DNA of 64,000 nt from positions 6,900,157 to 6,964,156 of the forward strand of contig JARUPZ010000023.1 of the NCBI GenBank assembly GCA_031213475.1, given 5' to 3'. A program made the position numbers and the translations under genes. The stretch is from Nereocystis luetkeana. Its lineage: Eukaryota; Sar; Phaeophyceae; Laminariales; Laminariaceae. The stretch's first letter is position 1, and the number at the start of each line of letters is the position of its first letter. The notes under the pieces are model-generated. The model saw only the letters and a list, made by a program, of their open reading frames with translations, had not been told where the DNA came from and did not search any database. Shown piece after piece: positions 26,801 through 33,614 of the stretch.

Positions 26801-29800
26801 GTTGACAATTACATCGACGGCAAATAAATGCTGTGCCGACTTCACGAAAAAACAATCACACACACAAACCAACGAAACGAACGGAATCGAGACGAAACCA
26901 CACAAAACAATTTCTGGGGTCTCTGAAAGTTGCATCTTTTTTGTTTCGTTTTGTTTTCTGACCCGTCTATCTCATCGCTTAGCCCACACGCGCCTGCTTG
27001 CCTGCCTGCCTGCCTGCCTGCCTACCTCTGCCCTCGCCGGTCTCCCGTGTGCGTCCAGCTGATGATGTCTAAGCTGGTGATCAACAACGTCTGTCAGTGC
27101 ATCGAGATTCCTCGCGACACTGACGCTGCTCTTGCCAAGCCGGGCTTCAGGGCACTCATGATCATAATGGGGAGGGTAAGAAAACGCTACCTGGTACATA
27201 CTCATACACCAGGTATATTATATCACGAGCACAAGAAGAGCACATATTAGTAGCTGTTCAGTTTTTTCCCTGTACCCATCTACGTTGATAATGGTATATA
27301 TATCCACAAAAAAAAACCGGCAAAGAGTGCGATTCGTGGATCGTCTATCGGTAAGAACACGCGCAGCCGTAGCAGCACAAAATCATCAACCGTGCTGCGC
27401 GTGTGTCGCACAGCCAGCTCCTTATGTTGCACTTCGGACACACTCCCTTACCCCAGCAGCCTACAGGGTATCAATACGTAGACTTCTTCGCGTGGCCGAT
27501 TCTAGCTCTAATCGGCAGGTTTTTTCGAGATTTTTCCCGTCCCTCTGAATGAATGAAGCCCGGAAGGGGTGGATAAGCAAATACCTAGTACCAGGTTGGC
27601 TGCAAGGTGGCAATGTCTTTATGGTACGACCCTTTTGGGACTCGATCGAAGTATATTGCTAGAACAAAGGACAAGTTTGGTCGTATATCGACCGTGTCAC
27701 GAGTAATGTTGAAATCAAAACCCGGGGACGCAAGAAGTGTGCCCCCGGGGTGGGAGAAATACTGCTGACTGTACGGAAGCCTGCTCAGTGGGCGGGTACA
27801 GAGAGAGGCACGACGATGTTGCTTCCATCGTCAGCGTGTGATCTCATGCGACAGCAGACAGGCCTCATTGATCCCAAATTAGTACCAGGTATGATATGTA
27901 TATACCAGTACGAGTTAAAGCGACGAGGGGATGTTGAAACAGTGATGTGAGCGCGCAACAGCAGTACGAGTAGGACCAGGGTGGTGCGCCCGTGTCGTGC
28001 CGTACCACTCCCTGTCTTGTGGTTCGGACACCGCGTTACGTTTACCATCCCTCGACCAAGCTGTAGCATGCAGGTAAAAGCGTGATGGAGCTCGGGCTTT
28101 TTTGTTTTGGAGCCATCTGGCCGGAGAAAAAAATAACAATAGAAGCAGAAGGCAAACAAAGTGGCCGATGCAGTCAGTGATCGTCATTTTGTTTTCGTCG
28201 TCACGTCATAGTTTCCCTCTCGACCCCGAAAACGATTCACTGGTTCATTCGTACACTGGCACCCTACGTTTCCGTCCTCGATCTGTCACCATTACTGCAC
28301 TGTTACAAGAGCCCATATTGATAGTGCGTACGCTAGTAGTGCGGTGCAATGACTGAGCCATCCTGTACGCCAATACCTTTAATTCGCAGCGTGCTCCTAC
28401 TTTTCCTGTACATTTTCTATTTATTTTTGTATCTGGTAGGTGCCAGACCAGTGGGAGCAATGGCGGCTTGACCTGGCCATGCCCAAGATTCTGGAGACTA
28501 TGGAGGAGCACAGCAACCTTACGCTTGTCACTGAACAGGTACGCAGCCGGCCCACAGCGACAACGACCGACGGGCGCGGGGCGCCTTCTCACATCATCAG
28601 ATATACTCTTCGAATGTCCTATCGGTAACGTATCTTCTCTCGGCGCCTTCTAAACGTCGGCCATGCTGCTGCAATACCGTTGTTGTACCAATCGCAACAT
28701 CGCGCCAGTAACTTGTCTTTGCCTTGTATATACAGACCCTACCCGAAACGACCCGTGCTGTGTTGTGCTCGTGCTTGCCCCTACTCCTCGCGGTGTTACA
28801 GGCTCTGGAAATGTTGGTACGCCTAGCAAAAGCTTCGCCAGGGGTGAGGCGGTGGCTGGCGGCGAATCGAGATAGCCTGAGATGGGTAAGCAATCTTGGG
28901 GACTATATACCCTTGTCGCCCTCCATGCGAGAGCCGCAGCAGGAACTGGAGCAGCGACGTCACACCTACTTACTGTAGTGCGAACGCCCGCTTATTGGTG
29001 CGGGCGCTTCATGTACAGCGCTCGCACTCATACTCGTACTCTATACAGCCCTCTGCTAAAACACCCGCTAAAGCCGGCGTTCTTACTGCCCTGGACCGAC
29101 GAGGCGGAAGACGAAGGGGGGGGGTTACTTCCTGGGAAAGGGGGCGGGAGTGGGAGGGGTCGCTGGGCTGGGGGGGGAGAGGGGGGGGACGTACTCCTTT
29201 CTTGCTTGCCTTAGTCATTCAGCCATTGGCCACGCATCCCTTTCGAGACGGAGTGGAGGACTAGGCGGCCGGCGAGCAGGAGTTGGAGTGGAACCACGGG
29301 GCGGGCGAGAACACCCCTCTTGTGTCCTTTTCAAAATATTTTGTTGCCGTTCCTGGTACGTGATGTTGTGGTCTGCACGTCCAGCTCGTGCGTTGAACTG
29401 ACGACCGCCGTGCATATTTTCCGTGCCTGTCCGCCGGTCGTGCGTCGTCTGCACACACAACAGATGGAGATTTGGTTAGCCCAGGCGCTGAGCTTGAAGC
29501 ACAAACGCGGCGGTGGCCTCGCATCGAGCCATTACGGGGCCAGGGCCAAAGGCCCTCCAACAAGCGTATCGGACGACAGGGTTAGTGAGCTCGTCGGTGA
29601 CTATCCGTGTCGCGGTAGTTAGTCATGGCACATGCTAAGGGGGATGAATTGCTCGCGTGCTGTGCGCCCCCCCCCCCCCGCCGCGGCCGCGACGTCCACC
29701 GCCAGTCGTCCCGTGTTGACTCGATACGAACGGTGCTTGGTGTATCGCCCGAAGCCTCTGGTTCTGTGGTTTCTGGTTATGTAGTTGTTTCGGTTTTGCT

Positions 29801-31589
29801 CCTCTTTCTTTTGTTACACGCACTTTATTTATGGTTTGCTTTACTGGTACATACCTGGTACACTACCGTAGTATTATGCTCGAAGTATATACGTATGTGT
29901 GTGTGTCAGCTCTTGCACTCTTTCTCGTTCCACAAAGGTCTCGCGAAACTCCTCTATTTTTGTTGATGTTGAAGGTGTGGTCCACTACGTGGCACGAGGA
30001 GACCCTCGCCAGCATCCAGGCGGTGTTACAGGGCGGAGACGTTCCATCAAGCGGCTACGATAGCGACGATGACCCCCAGTTGCTGGTCGGCAAGCGCATA
30101 CAGGCGAGAAAACTCCTACTGTATTGTAATGCAGTAGTGGTATACGTACAGCAATAGAGCCGAAACGCTCGCGGTTGTATTCATAAGTTTATTCGTTCGT
30201 TATTTTTATGATGACTGCATATCAACATGTATATGGATCTCACCGTGCATACTTCAATACATCCCCACGATGGAGGTCACCTTCTACTGTAGATTGTTAT
30301 TGATGTTCCGATTTGCTTTCTCGGGAAGGTTACGTATATATGTCAATACTTGCTTATGATGATGTTATTACGTTATAATATAGCAATTCCCCCTGAAATC
30401 AGCCCTTGGCTACACTTACACAAGTATACCGGTGGTTTCGACGGAGCTCAGTTGCTTTACAAGACACCATTTATTTGGTGGTTGCAGGCAAAGGATGAGC
30501 TCATTACGACCTGTATCCGTTTTCGTAGGTTGGCGCCTTCAAGAATATTACCAAGAGTGAGTTCTGCACTCTTAGAGAGAAGATTCAAGACGGAAACTTT
30601 CACAATACGTTGCCCGCTACTTTCGCCCCGAGCTTGGCACAGGGGCAGTACCTGGAATAAGAGCGCTGCCTGTGCTACGGAATATTCTCTCGTACTGCTG
30701 TGGCCAAAAAGGTTTTGCTTTATTGTCCTGTTTTCACTTGGAATATTGGAAAAATCTCCGCCCTGCCCGACGGGAGAGAACGAACGCGAGAATGCACACG
30801 ATCAAAGCGTGCTTTGGTTTGGTATTGCATCCAGCCTCGTTTGGCGACCCCATCTTTATATCCCGCATCATCGTAACCCGGCGGGCCGCACGAGCGTTCC
30901 GTAGCTGCAGCTGCAGTACGTGGGAGTCGGTCGCGAGCGCAGGTCGCACAGCACTGGCGATGATAACGTAGGCTCCCCTATCATGCGCGTGCTGCGTTGG
31001 CGGCCGGCCCTTCCAGCACGCTAGGTTTTGTTCCGTGCTCCTTTGATCCCTTCCTGTCACTCTTCTCATGTGGAGTGTAAGTGGCTCGTCCGTCCGTCGT
31101 CCGTCGTGTGGGGGATCTCATCGTCGTGTTGGGCCGCGAGCTCGCTGTACCTGGTCTGGTCAGTGCTGCCTTTCCCCGCTTTTAACGTGTGAACCCTTTT
31201 ACGATTGCGAGACGTATCCCGCATCAATTCCAATTCCAAGCAGTTTTCCCCTACTTTTAGTAGAGAGAGGCTTTGCTTGCCACTTGCGCGTCGCGCCACG
31301 CCCGCGCGTCGTGCGTGGAAATAACATTATTCCGTGCTTGGTAAAATTCACTGTGTTTTTCATCTATGGCTTCCAAGGCTTCGTTCTGACTGTTGTTGCT
31401 GAAAACTCCCGCGTTTTTGCTTTGGTTTGACAGGTGAAGTGGAGGGTCGAACAGTGGTTTCCCGGAACCGTGACGGATTACGATGATGTCAAAGGCCAGC
31501 ACGGCGTGTCGTACGACGACGGTGACGTCCGGCGGTACGTCATGGAGACCAAGACGTGGAGGCTCATAACAGCAAGAACCTTGGTGTAA
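8615..31589 (+). CDS. ubiquitin-specific protease (C19), USP9X/24/34-type, with C-terminal Tudor-like domain; multi-exon, 5' end not found
   Basis: This span joins 23 exons (listed separately) encoding roughly 1,330 residues. The product should be a cysteine protease that removes ubiquitin from substrates. Visible core elements in order are the QD-type box (KHQDEAQFITYL), the FGG...EPFSYISVEV finger/palm region, the LPNHLVIHLKRFDFDFD strand, INDRLEFPFELNMYPY, the His box GTANSGHYYSFI, and the ECFGG...NAFMLVYDR end motif. These match the large animal USP9X/USP24/USP34 group. The C-terminal half is mostly helical, with acidic and Ser-rich linkers, and ends in a Tudor-like module. The catalytic Cys box is not seen and must lie upstream of 8615. 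The Cys pairs that usually form the finger zinc ribbon are absent. Phases agree at all joins, except for a frame change at a G17 run in the 14974 exon. Confidence 0.85.
9248..9299 (+). CDS. USP exon: QD box
   Basis: This short exon (phase 2 to 0) reads CLLMNKHQDEAQFITYL. It fits the QQDAxEFLxxLL box of peptidase C19, which lies after the catalytic Cys helix. The donor is TACCTG|GTACGT, so the dispersed TACCTGGTA motif sits exactly on this 5' splice site. The acceptor (acaactaagag|C) is weak and was chosen by phase. Confidence 0.55.
9491..9631 (+). CDS. USP exon: finger/palm start
   Basis: This exon has 47 phase-0 codons between gcacaag|ATTGAG and GTCGAG|GTGCGT. The text IEGQVMGSSSENILKQSFGG, then VYSNELFAEGG and YSERPEPFSYISVE, aligns with the 'FGG...C..C....REEPFxxISV' segment of USP9X-like enzymes. 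The CxxC expected between the two halves is replaced by non-cysteine residues (FAEGGRLY). Confidence 0.88.
9683..9870 (+). repeat. GGGTC-array element, copy 1
   Basis: The element is bounded by complementary ends (CCAGGGCTCTTCACGGG... / ...CCCGTATGCAGCCCTGG). The inside is built of GGGTC and its complement GACCC, with short spacers such as a(c)tttt.gaaat.tcacgggtc. It lies in a USP intron. Confidence 0.75.
10127..10243. mobile_element. MITE-like inverted-repeat element, copy 1
   Basis: About 115 bp bounded by long inverted ends, TTACGGGGGACCATAGTTAA... / ...CTATTAAGTATGGCCCCCCGTAA, with an A/T-rich centre and flanking TA. It is related to 13760 and 26690. A TACCTGGTA motif sits in the centre of this copy only. 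There is no coding capacity. Confidence 0.75.
10675..10771 (+). CDS. USP exon: VRNMKTLGEALEVF segment
   Basis: The acceptor is cttcgaccag|GTGCGA and the donor is GATACGG|GTGCGC (phase 0 to 1). VRNMKTLGEALEVF and KEEVVSFKWDKEVNADTG correspond to the 'vknkksLeesLexfv..E.l' region of C19 peptidases. The second finger CxxC is again missing (WDKEVNADTGERR). Confidence 0.82.
12039..12160 (+). CDS. USP exon: LPNHLVIHLKRF core strand
   Basis: The acceptor is gcgaaacag|GC and the donor is ACCAAG|GTGGGC (phase 1 to 0). The exon encodes THKRCSIKSLPNHLVIHLKR followed by FDFDFDTMQQTK. This is one of the most conserved strands of the USP fold and makes the family call secure. Confidence 0.92.
12983..13132 (+). 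CDS. USP exon: INDRLEFPFELNMYPY
   Basis: The acceptor is gcctgttggcag|ATCAAC and the donor is CCGGAG|GTGAGC, phase 0 to 0. INDRLEFPFELNMYPYTKEG is the standard continuation after the core strand, where USP9X has a very similar kinndrfeFP block. A hydrophilic Ala/Gly-rich insert (about 30 residues) follows before the His box. Confidence 0.92.
13494..13676 (+). CDS. USP exon: catalytic His box
   Basis: This exon has 61 phase-0 codons. LTGVVVHIGTANSGHYYSFI contains the general-base His (codon 13590-13592), and GGEWLELNDTIVSEF follows with the Asn/Asp that orients it. The acceptor (acgttcaag|GGC) has a poor polypyrimidine tract but keeps phase. The donor is GTAAAG|GTAAAA. Confidence 0.92.
13760..13868. 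mobile_element. MITE-like inverted-repeat element, copy 2
   Basis: Inverted ends ATTACGGGGGACCATAGTTA... and ...TTAACCATGGTCCCCCGTAAT flank an A/T-rich core. It lies in the USP intron just after the His-box exon. Confidence 0.75.
14824..14972 (+). repeat. degenerate short tandem repeat (CATACCGTACCAT)
   Basis: A run of imperfect 10-15 bp units (cataccgtaccatgt and variants) ends exactly at the acceptor of the 14974 exon and so forms its branch-point/polypyrimidine region. Confidence 0.7.
14974..15594 (+). CDS. USP exon: ECFGG end of catalytic domain plus linker, frame broken at G17
   Basis: The acceptor is acaacgtag|GATATG. DMDAECFGGEESTQ, a Gln run, then EKTRNAFMLVYDRAVPDD closes the catalytic domain. 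From 15217 to 15233 there are 17 consecutive G. The frame used before the run soon meets a stop, whereas the next frame stays open through a Ser-rich linker to VPAVFMRQIHQENLEFW, the 'lPxxlxxxIxxENxxF' block of this USP group. One base fewer in the run restores continuity. Donor: GGAG|GTTTGT, phase 2. Confidence 0.8.
15217..15233 (+). repeat. G17 homopolymer in coding exon
   Basis: Seventeen consecutive G in a Gly-coding stretch. The reading frame differs on its two sides. Confidence 0.9.
16298..16414 (+). CDS. USP exon: helical segment
   Basis: A clear tract and acceptor (atcactttcag|G) and a donor ATCAG|GTGAGA, phase 2 to 2, enclose 39 codons: QKNVLDKLNYTFVRKLVTGN and QPKGQEKISGAASLQLAI. 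This is the continuation of the post-catalytic helical region. Several bits of the same exon joined to its neighbours remain open in only this frame. Confidence 0.8.
17714..18191 (+). CDS. USP exon: long helical and acidic region
   Basis: The acceptor is ggttgctgcag|G and the donor is CGAACG|GTGTGT (phase 2 to 0). About 160 codons begin FTLGTLVQARERELMSECVM and include WLLSMLRSVPATLKKLLLSP, an armadillo/HEAT-like helical style. An acidic Ser/Glu-rich stretch (EGEEGEREDEGSSRGSSSS) follows, which is probably disordered. Confidence 0.82.
18843..19034 (+). CDS. USP exon: helical segment
   Basis: 64 codons in phase 0, from gggcactgggcag|GGACTG to TCACCG|GTGGGT, include RTEEEWKQDLCRDSKKATAA and VVRFVGACLDLLSV. 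An unusually long C/T tract (about 18705-18800) lies upstream of the acceptor. An alternative acceptor at 18862 would break phase. Confidence 0.75.
19262..19560 (+). repeat. dispersed ~250-300 bp repeat with central hairpin, copy 1
   Basis: It shares ggttcccctc.ggaacgtgcc, tag.ggagt.gcgcaaga.cgaa and a near-perfect palindrome (GATATTGTATCAT...ATGATACAATATC, 19335-19370) with the copy at 24700. The 3' part shares ttgatgattc.gccaaaca. It lies in a USP intron. Confidence 0.65.
20016..20206 (-). repeat. GGGTC-array element, copy 2
   Basis: (GGGTC)n then (GACCC)n, ending in CCCGTGAAGAGCCCTGG, the complement of the left end of copy 1. It is therefore inserted in the opposite orientation. Confidence 0.7.
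20614..21015 (+). CDS. USP exon: helical segment and Ser/Arg-rich linker
   Basis: 134 phase-0 codons run from gcgtcaacag|GGCATT to CGTCAG|GTGTGT. The exon opens with INDSDWARSKQILFILATVA and SHLLFLGTLGALLSMCLGDD, then has a basic/Ser-rich linker, a Gly run (G-rich DNA at 20927-20942, here in frame) and GLAIAEHVRGAATGFYGATR. Confidence 0.78.
22420..22587 (+). CDS. USP exon: helical segment
   Basis: The acceptor is ttgatgccag|GGTCGG and the donor is GAGCAGCAG|GTAGGT, phase 0 to 0. The exon encodes GRDLSGIIAAIAPLVLASEL and WRMSEEEQQ. Both splice sites are good matches. Confidence 0.8.
22910..22958 (+). CDS. USP small exon
   Basis: The acceptor gtgcatgcag|GCC and donor TATG|GTATCC (phase 0 to 1) enclose ATASVVDQKPIAMYQY. 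The exon is short, so confidence rests on splice signals and phase agreement with its neighbours. Confidence 0.6.
23225..23286 (+). CDS. USP small exon
   Basis: The acceptor tgttgtgtag|GC and a weak donor TTG|GTCTCA give GQRHPFGKSDAHWCLAATKL with phase 1 to 0. A second open frame (ADNGILLVKVMPIGALPP) exists, and I cannot exclude it from sequence alone. Confidence 0.5.
23392..23499 (+). CDS. USP exon: helical repeat
   Basis: 36 phase-0 codons read MLTSPAFLTRLIRLLREPKE and KHLLVPLLQHLCWRNK, a clear amphipathic helical pair. The acceptor is gcgggagcag|ATG after a C/T-rich tract. The donor is AATAAG|GTGCGC. The intron before it is only about 105 bp. Confidence 0.75.
23728..24134 (+). repeat. two-unit tandem duplication (period 203 bp)
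   Basis: Unit 1 (cgcaattattagggaaaggc...gggacgccgt) and unit 2 starting at 23931 are almost identical. Unit 2 has a few small indels. It lies in the intron between exons 23392-23499 and 24212-24298. Confidence 0.85.
24212..24298 (+). CDS. possible USP exon
   Basis: 29 phase-0 codons lie between gtcttgcgcag|AAGACC and GTACAG|GTAGGT, including KTHASIQSPPSASFSFLACR. Splice sites are strong and phase fits, but the composition is not distinctive. Confidence 0.45.
24700..24940 (+). repeat. dispersed repeat with central hairpin, copy 2
   Basis: Second copy of the element at 19262. The palindrome is shorter here (GATATTGTATCATACCC/ATATGATACAATATT). Confidence 0.65.
26690..26801. mobile_element. MITE-like inverted-repeat element, copy 3
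   Basis: Ends ATTACGGGGGACCATAGTTA... and ...AACTATGTGGTCCCCCGTAAT, with the same core (taaaaatggttaaatatata) as copy 1. Confidence 0.75.
27059..27175 (+). CDS. USP exon: helical segment
   Basis: 39 phase-0 codons with acceptor gtgcgtccag|CTGATG and donor GGGAGG|GTAAGA encode LMMSKLVINNVCQCIEIPRD and AKPGFRALMIIMGR. It is preceded by a (TGCC)n tract at about 26998-27022. Confidence 0.78.
28440..28538 (+). CDS. USP exon
   Basis: 33 phase-0 codons run from tatctggtag|GTGCCA to GAACAG|GTACGC and encode VPDQWEQWRLDLAMPKILET and EEHSNLTLVTEQ. Both splice sites are good. Confidence 0.78.
28736..28885 (+). CDS. USP exon: Leu-rich helical segment
   Basis: 50 phase-0 codons, acceptor tatatacag|ACCCTA, donor GATGG|GTAAGC, encode TLPETTRAVLCSCLPLLLAV and QALEMLVRLAKASPGVRRWL. 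The Leu-rich pattern fits a buried helix rather than a membrane span. Confidence 0.78.
29464..29580 (+). CDS. USP exon
   Basis: 39 phase-0 codons between cacacaacag|ATGGAG and GACAGG|GTTAGT read MEIWLAQALSLKHKRGGG and SHYGARAKGPPTSVSDDR. The ATG is internal. Phase and context favour an exon over a new start. Confidence 0.75.
29975..30103 (+). CDS. USP exon: start of Tudor-like domain
   Basis: 43 phase-0 codons (acceptor gatgttgaag|GTGTGG) read VWSTTWHEETLASIQAVLQG, an acidic SGYDSDDDPQ, then LLVGKRIQ. The donor is GC-type (ATACAG|GCGAGA). Joining LVGKRIQ to VKWRVEQWFPG in the next exon makes a continuous Tudor strand, which supports the GC donor. Confidence 0.75.
30530..30661 (+). CDS. possible alternative terminal exon
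   Basis: The stretch after ccgttttcgtag| reads VGAFKNITKSEFCTLREKIQ and NTLPATFAPSLAQGQYLE and then TAA. It is clearly protein-like, but it lies inside the GC-AG intron that splits the Tudor-like domain. It could be an alternative 3' exon of the USP gene or an unrelated fragment. No family is recognised. Confidence 0.4.
31434..31589 (+). CDS. USP terminal exon: Tudor-like domain
   Basis: The acceptor is tggtttgacag|GTGAAG and the stop is TAA. VKWRVEQWFPGTVTDYDD followed by GQHGVSYDDGDVRRYVME and WRLI has the W.....G.V..yd....h.V.YdDGd layout of Tudor/PWWP-related modules seen in chromatin-associated proteins of plants and protists. It may bind a methylated or peptide ligand (inference). It is the C terminus of the + strand gene. 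Confidence 0.8.
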   Translation: MKWRVEQWFPGTVTDYDDVKGQHGVSYDDGDVRRYVMETKTWRLITARTLV

Positions 31590-33512
31590 CGCGAGCGTTT
31601 ACATCTACAACCCATCTGGGCAATCAGCCATCCACCGACGAAAGTGGGTATTGGAGTACACGCATGCGGAGCCTGGCAGGCCCAAGAGGAAGTGGATTGG
31701 GCATCAAACATCAAACATGTCGGTTGACGGTCAATTACTGTAGTAGTTTTGACCCGTCAAGAGACTCAGGAAACTAGTTTAGTGTTGGAAAATTCTTAAC
31801 GGCTGCCCGTCAAGGGGCAAGGTCTTGACGTTGACCCGTCAAGGCCTCTCGAGACTCAATACATTAGTGTTAGTGTGGGAAAATTCTTGACGACTTGGCT
31901 GTACTGTACGTCAAGGGGCAAGAAGAGTCAGAGTGCCGCAGTCAACAGACATAGTTTGTTGGGGCATACGTACTGTAGGGGCACGTAAGAATAGCGAAGA
32001 CATGGCGTCCTCTTCAAGTGGGGATCGCGAGAAACAATTTCTGACTAATGTGCGAGCCACGCCGCCGACGGCTCCTTGGTCTCATGCGTTTCATCATTTC
32101 AATACGTTTATACGCCTTCGGGGAGAGGAGCGCGTCCGGCTTTATAGTGGTGACAACCATGCCGTAGAAGCCAGGTAATGAACGGGTTGGGCGTGGGGTT
32201 AGCAGATATCCAAGTGGAGGATGGGGCGCTGATTTCGAGCGCAACTCGTGCGAGCCTACCACTGCCAAGCGGGAAGGGTGGGAACGCGGGGAGGGTGGGT
32301 CTTCTCGTCTTGCAGAACTCGTGCCGCGTTTTATGGTAACTTATATCGCGTCCGGAAATATCGCGCGGCGTCAACGGCGTGTCGGTTATTCATTATTTGC
32401 ACAGCGCGTGTTTTGACGACTACCCGTGCGTCAGGATTCATGAAAGGTCGCTAACGCTTGTTCATAACTGTGCGCGCGCGCCGTGGGAATCTTTGCTGCT
32501 CACCACTCACCACCGTCCCGCACAGCATCACCAGCGATGCCGTAGACAGCAGGGAAAGCGAGGTCATGGCGACCTTGTGTTCCAAGTAAAAACCCTCGTC
32601 GGGCGTAAGAGAGAAAAAACAGGTTTGGAACTGTGGCCGACTCTATCTACAGGACGAAGGCAGGGTTGTCCATGCGAGAGAGAGAAACTCTTCCAAGCGC
32701 ATTAGATTTGGCGAACACTTGCTATTTTTACTATTAATAGTATTCAATTCAAAAGTATCAAAACGACCGCCGTAAAATCAAAACTACCAAAACTACACTA
32801 TCACCACTATAATTTCTGACAACACACAAAATAATCCCTCCGCACGGCGGTGGCTGAGTAGTAGAGTCTCACCACGCCTTCGAAACAGACCGTTTAAAGT
32901 CGCGCACCTCTCAATCCCATATCCACCCCTGACACGAAACTAACTATCGGTACCTGGTATAAGACTAGTATGGTGTCACTCTAAAATAACCATCACGGTT
33001 AAGGCATTGATGAAATATACCCATACTCGTACTGCACCATCCGTACATGAAACCTCGGAGTACACCGCGGTTCAGTCATTTATTTGATGAGCTATATCCA
33101 TTTGCATACGTACCAGGTACTACACAATCCGCACTCGTATTACACAATCCGTACATTTTCTGCTGGTATACCGCGAATCAGAACCCCTTGCGTAGATCAA
33201 TCATGAGGTGAATTCCTCCACCACAATGTCGACATATATGATCCTTCCACCGCCACATCCAAGATCGACACCCACACTCGTGCACCATCCCTACATACCA
33301 GGTAGATTCTACTGGCATTGAACAGGGAACCCGACCTTGCATGCGCTAATTAAACCATGACCATCGATACGGTACTTGGAGGTGTTGATTGATCGAGATG
33401 CGATTCCACGTGCTGACAAAAAGTCGTGGCATGAACCTTGCGACATCATCGAGATGATCCTGCACGACACTACAGTAGTCATGAAGCATGTCCTGACACG
33501 TAAGTTGGTTGA
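31590..33512. other. convergent intergenic region
   Basis: This is the gap between the 3' ends of the + and - genes. It includes diverged repeats of about 100 bp sharing gtcaaggggcaag and ggaaaattctt (31749-31930). Three motif copies (TACCTGGTA at about 32951, TACCAGGTA at about 33111 and 33297) lie between 32.9 and 33.3 kb. I see no exon that I can support. Confidence 0.6.
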
Positions 33513-33614
33513 TCAAGACGTGAAGTTCTCGATGACAGCCTGGATGGGGCGCTTGCACACAGGACACCCCATCTTCGCCGCCTTAAGCCGGTTCCCGCAA
33601 GGCAGGCACACGAT
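33513..33614 (-). CDS. terminal exon: second half of MDM2-type RING
   Basis: The acceptor is ccctcttcaccag|ATC and the stop is [23 protein letters not shown] then [13 protein letters not shown] completes a C2H2C4 RING. The hydrophobic C-terminal tail (IQAVIENF) parallels the IQMIVLTYFP tail that MDM2 needs for RING dimer activity. Confidence 0.9.
   Translation of the reverse strand: MVCLPCGNRLKAAKMGCPVCKRPIQAVIENFTS

Larger units (their letters stand above)
24299..27058. other. USP intron or undetected exons
   Basis: This holds the second copy of the hairpin repeat and a MITE copy. It also holds weak open frames at 25751-26047 and 25992-26180 that look protein-like in part (KRQACFQLVKPNTYKLRFQL), but I could not tie them to splice sites or a family. 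Confidence 0.4.
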
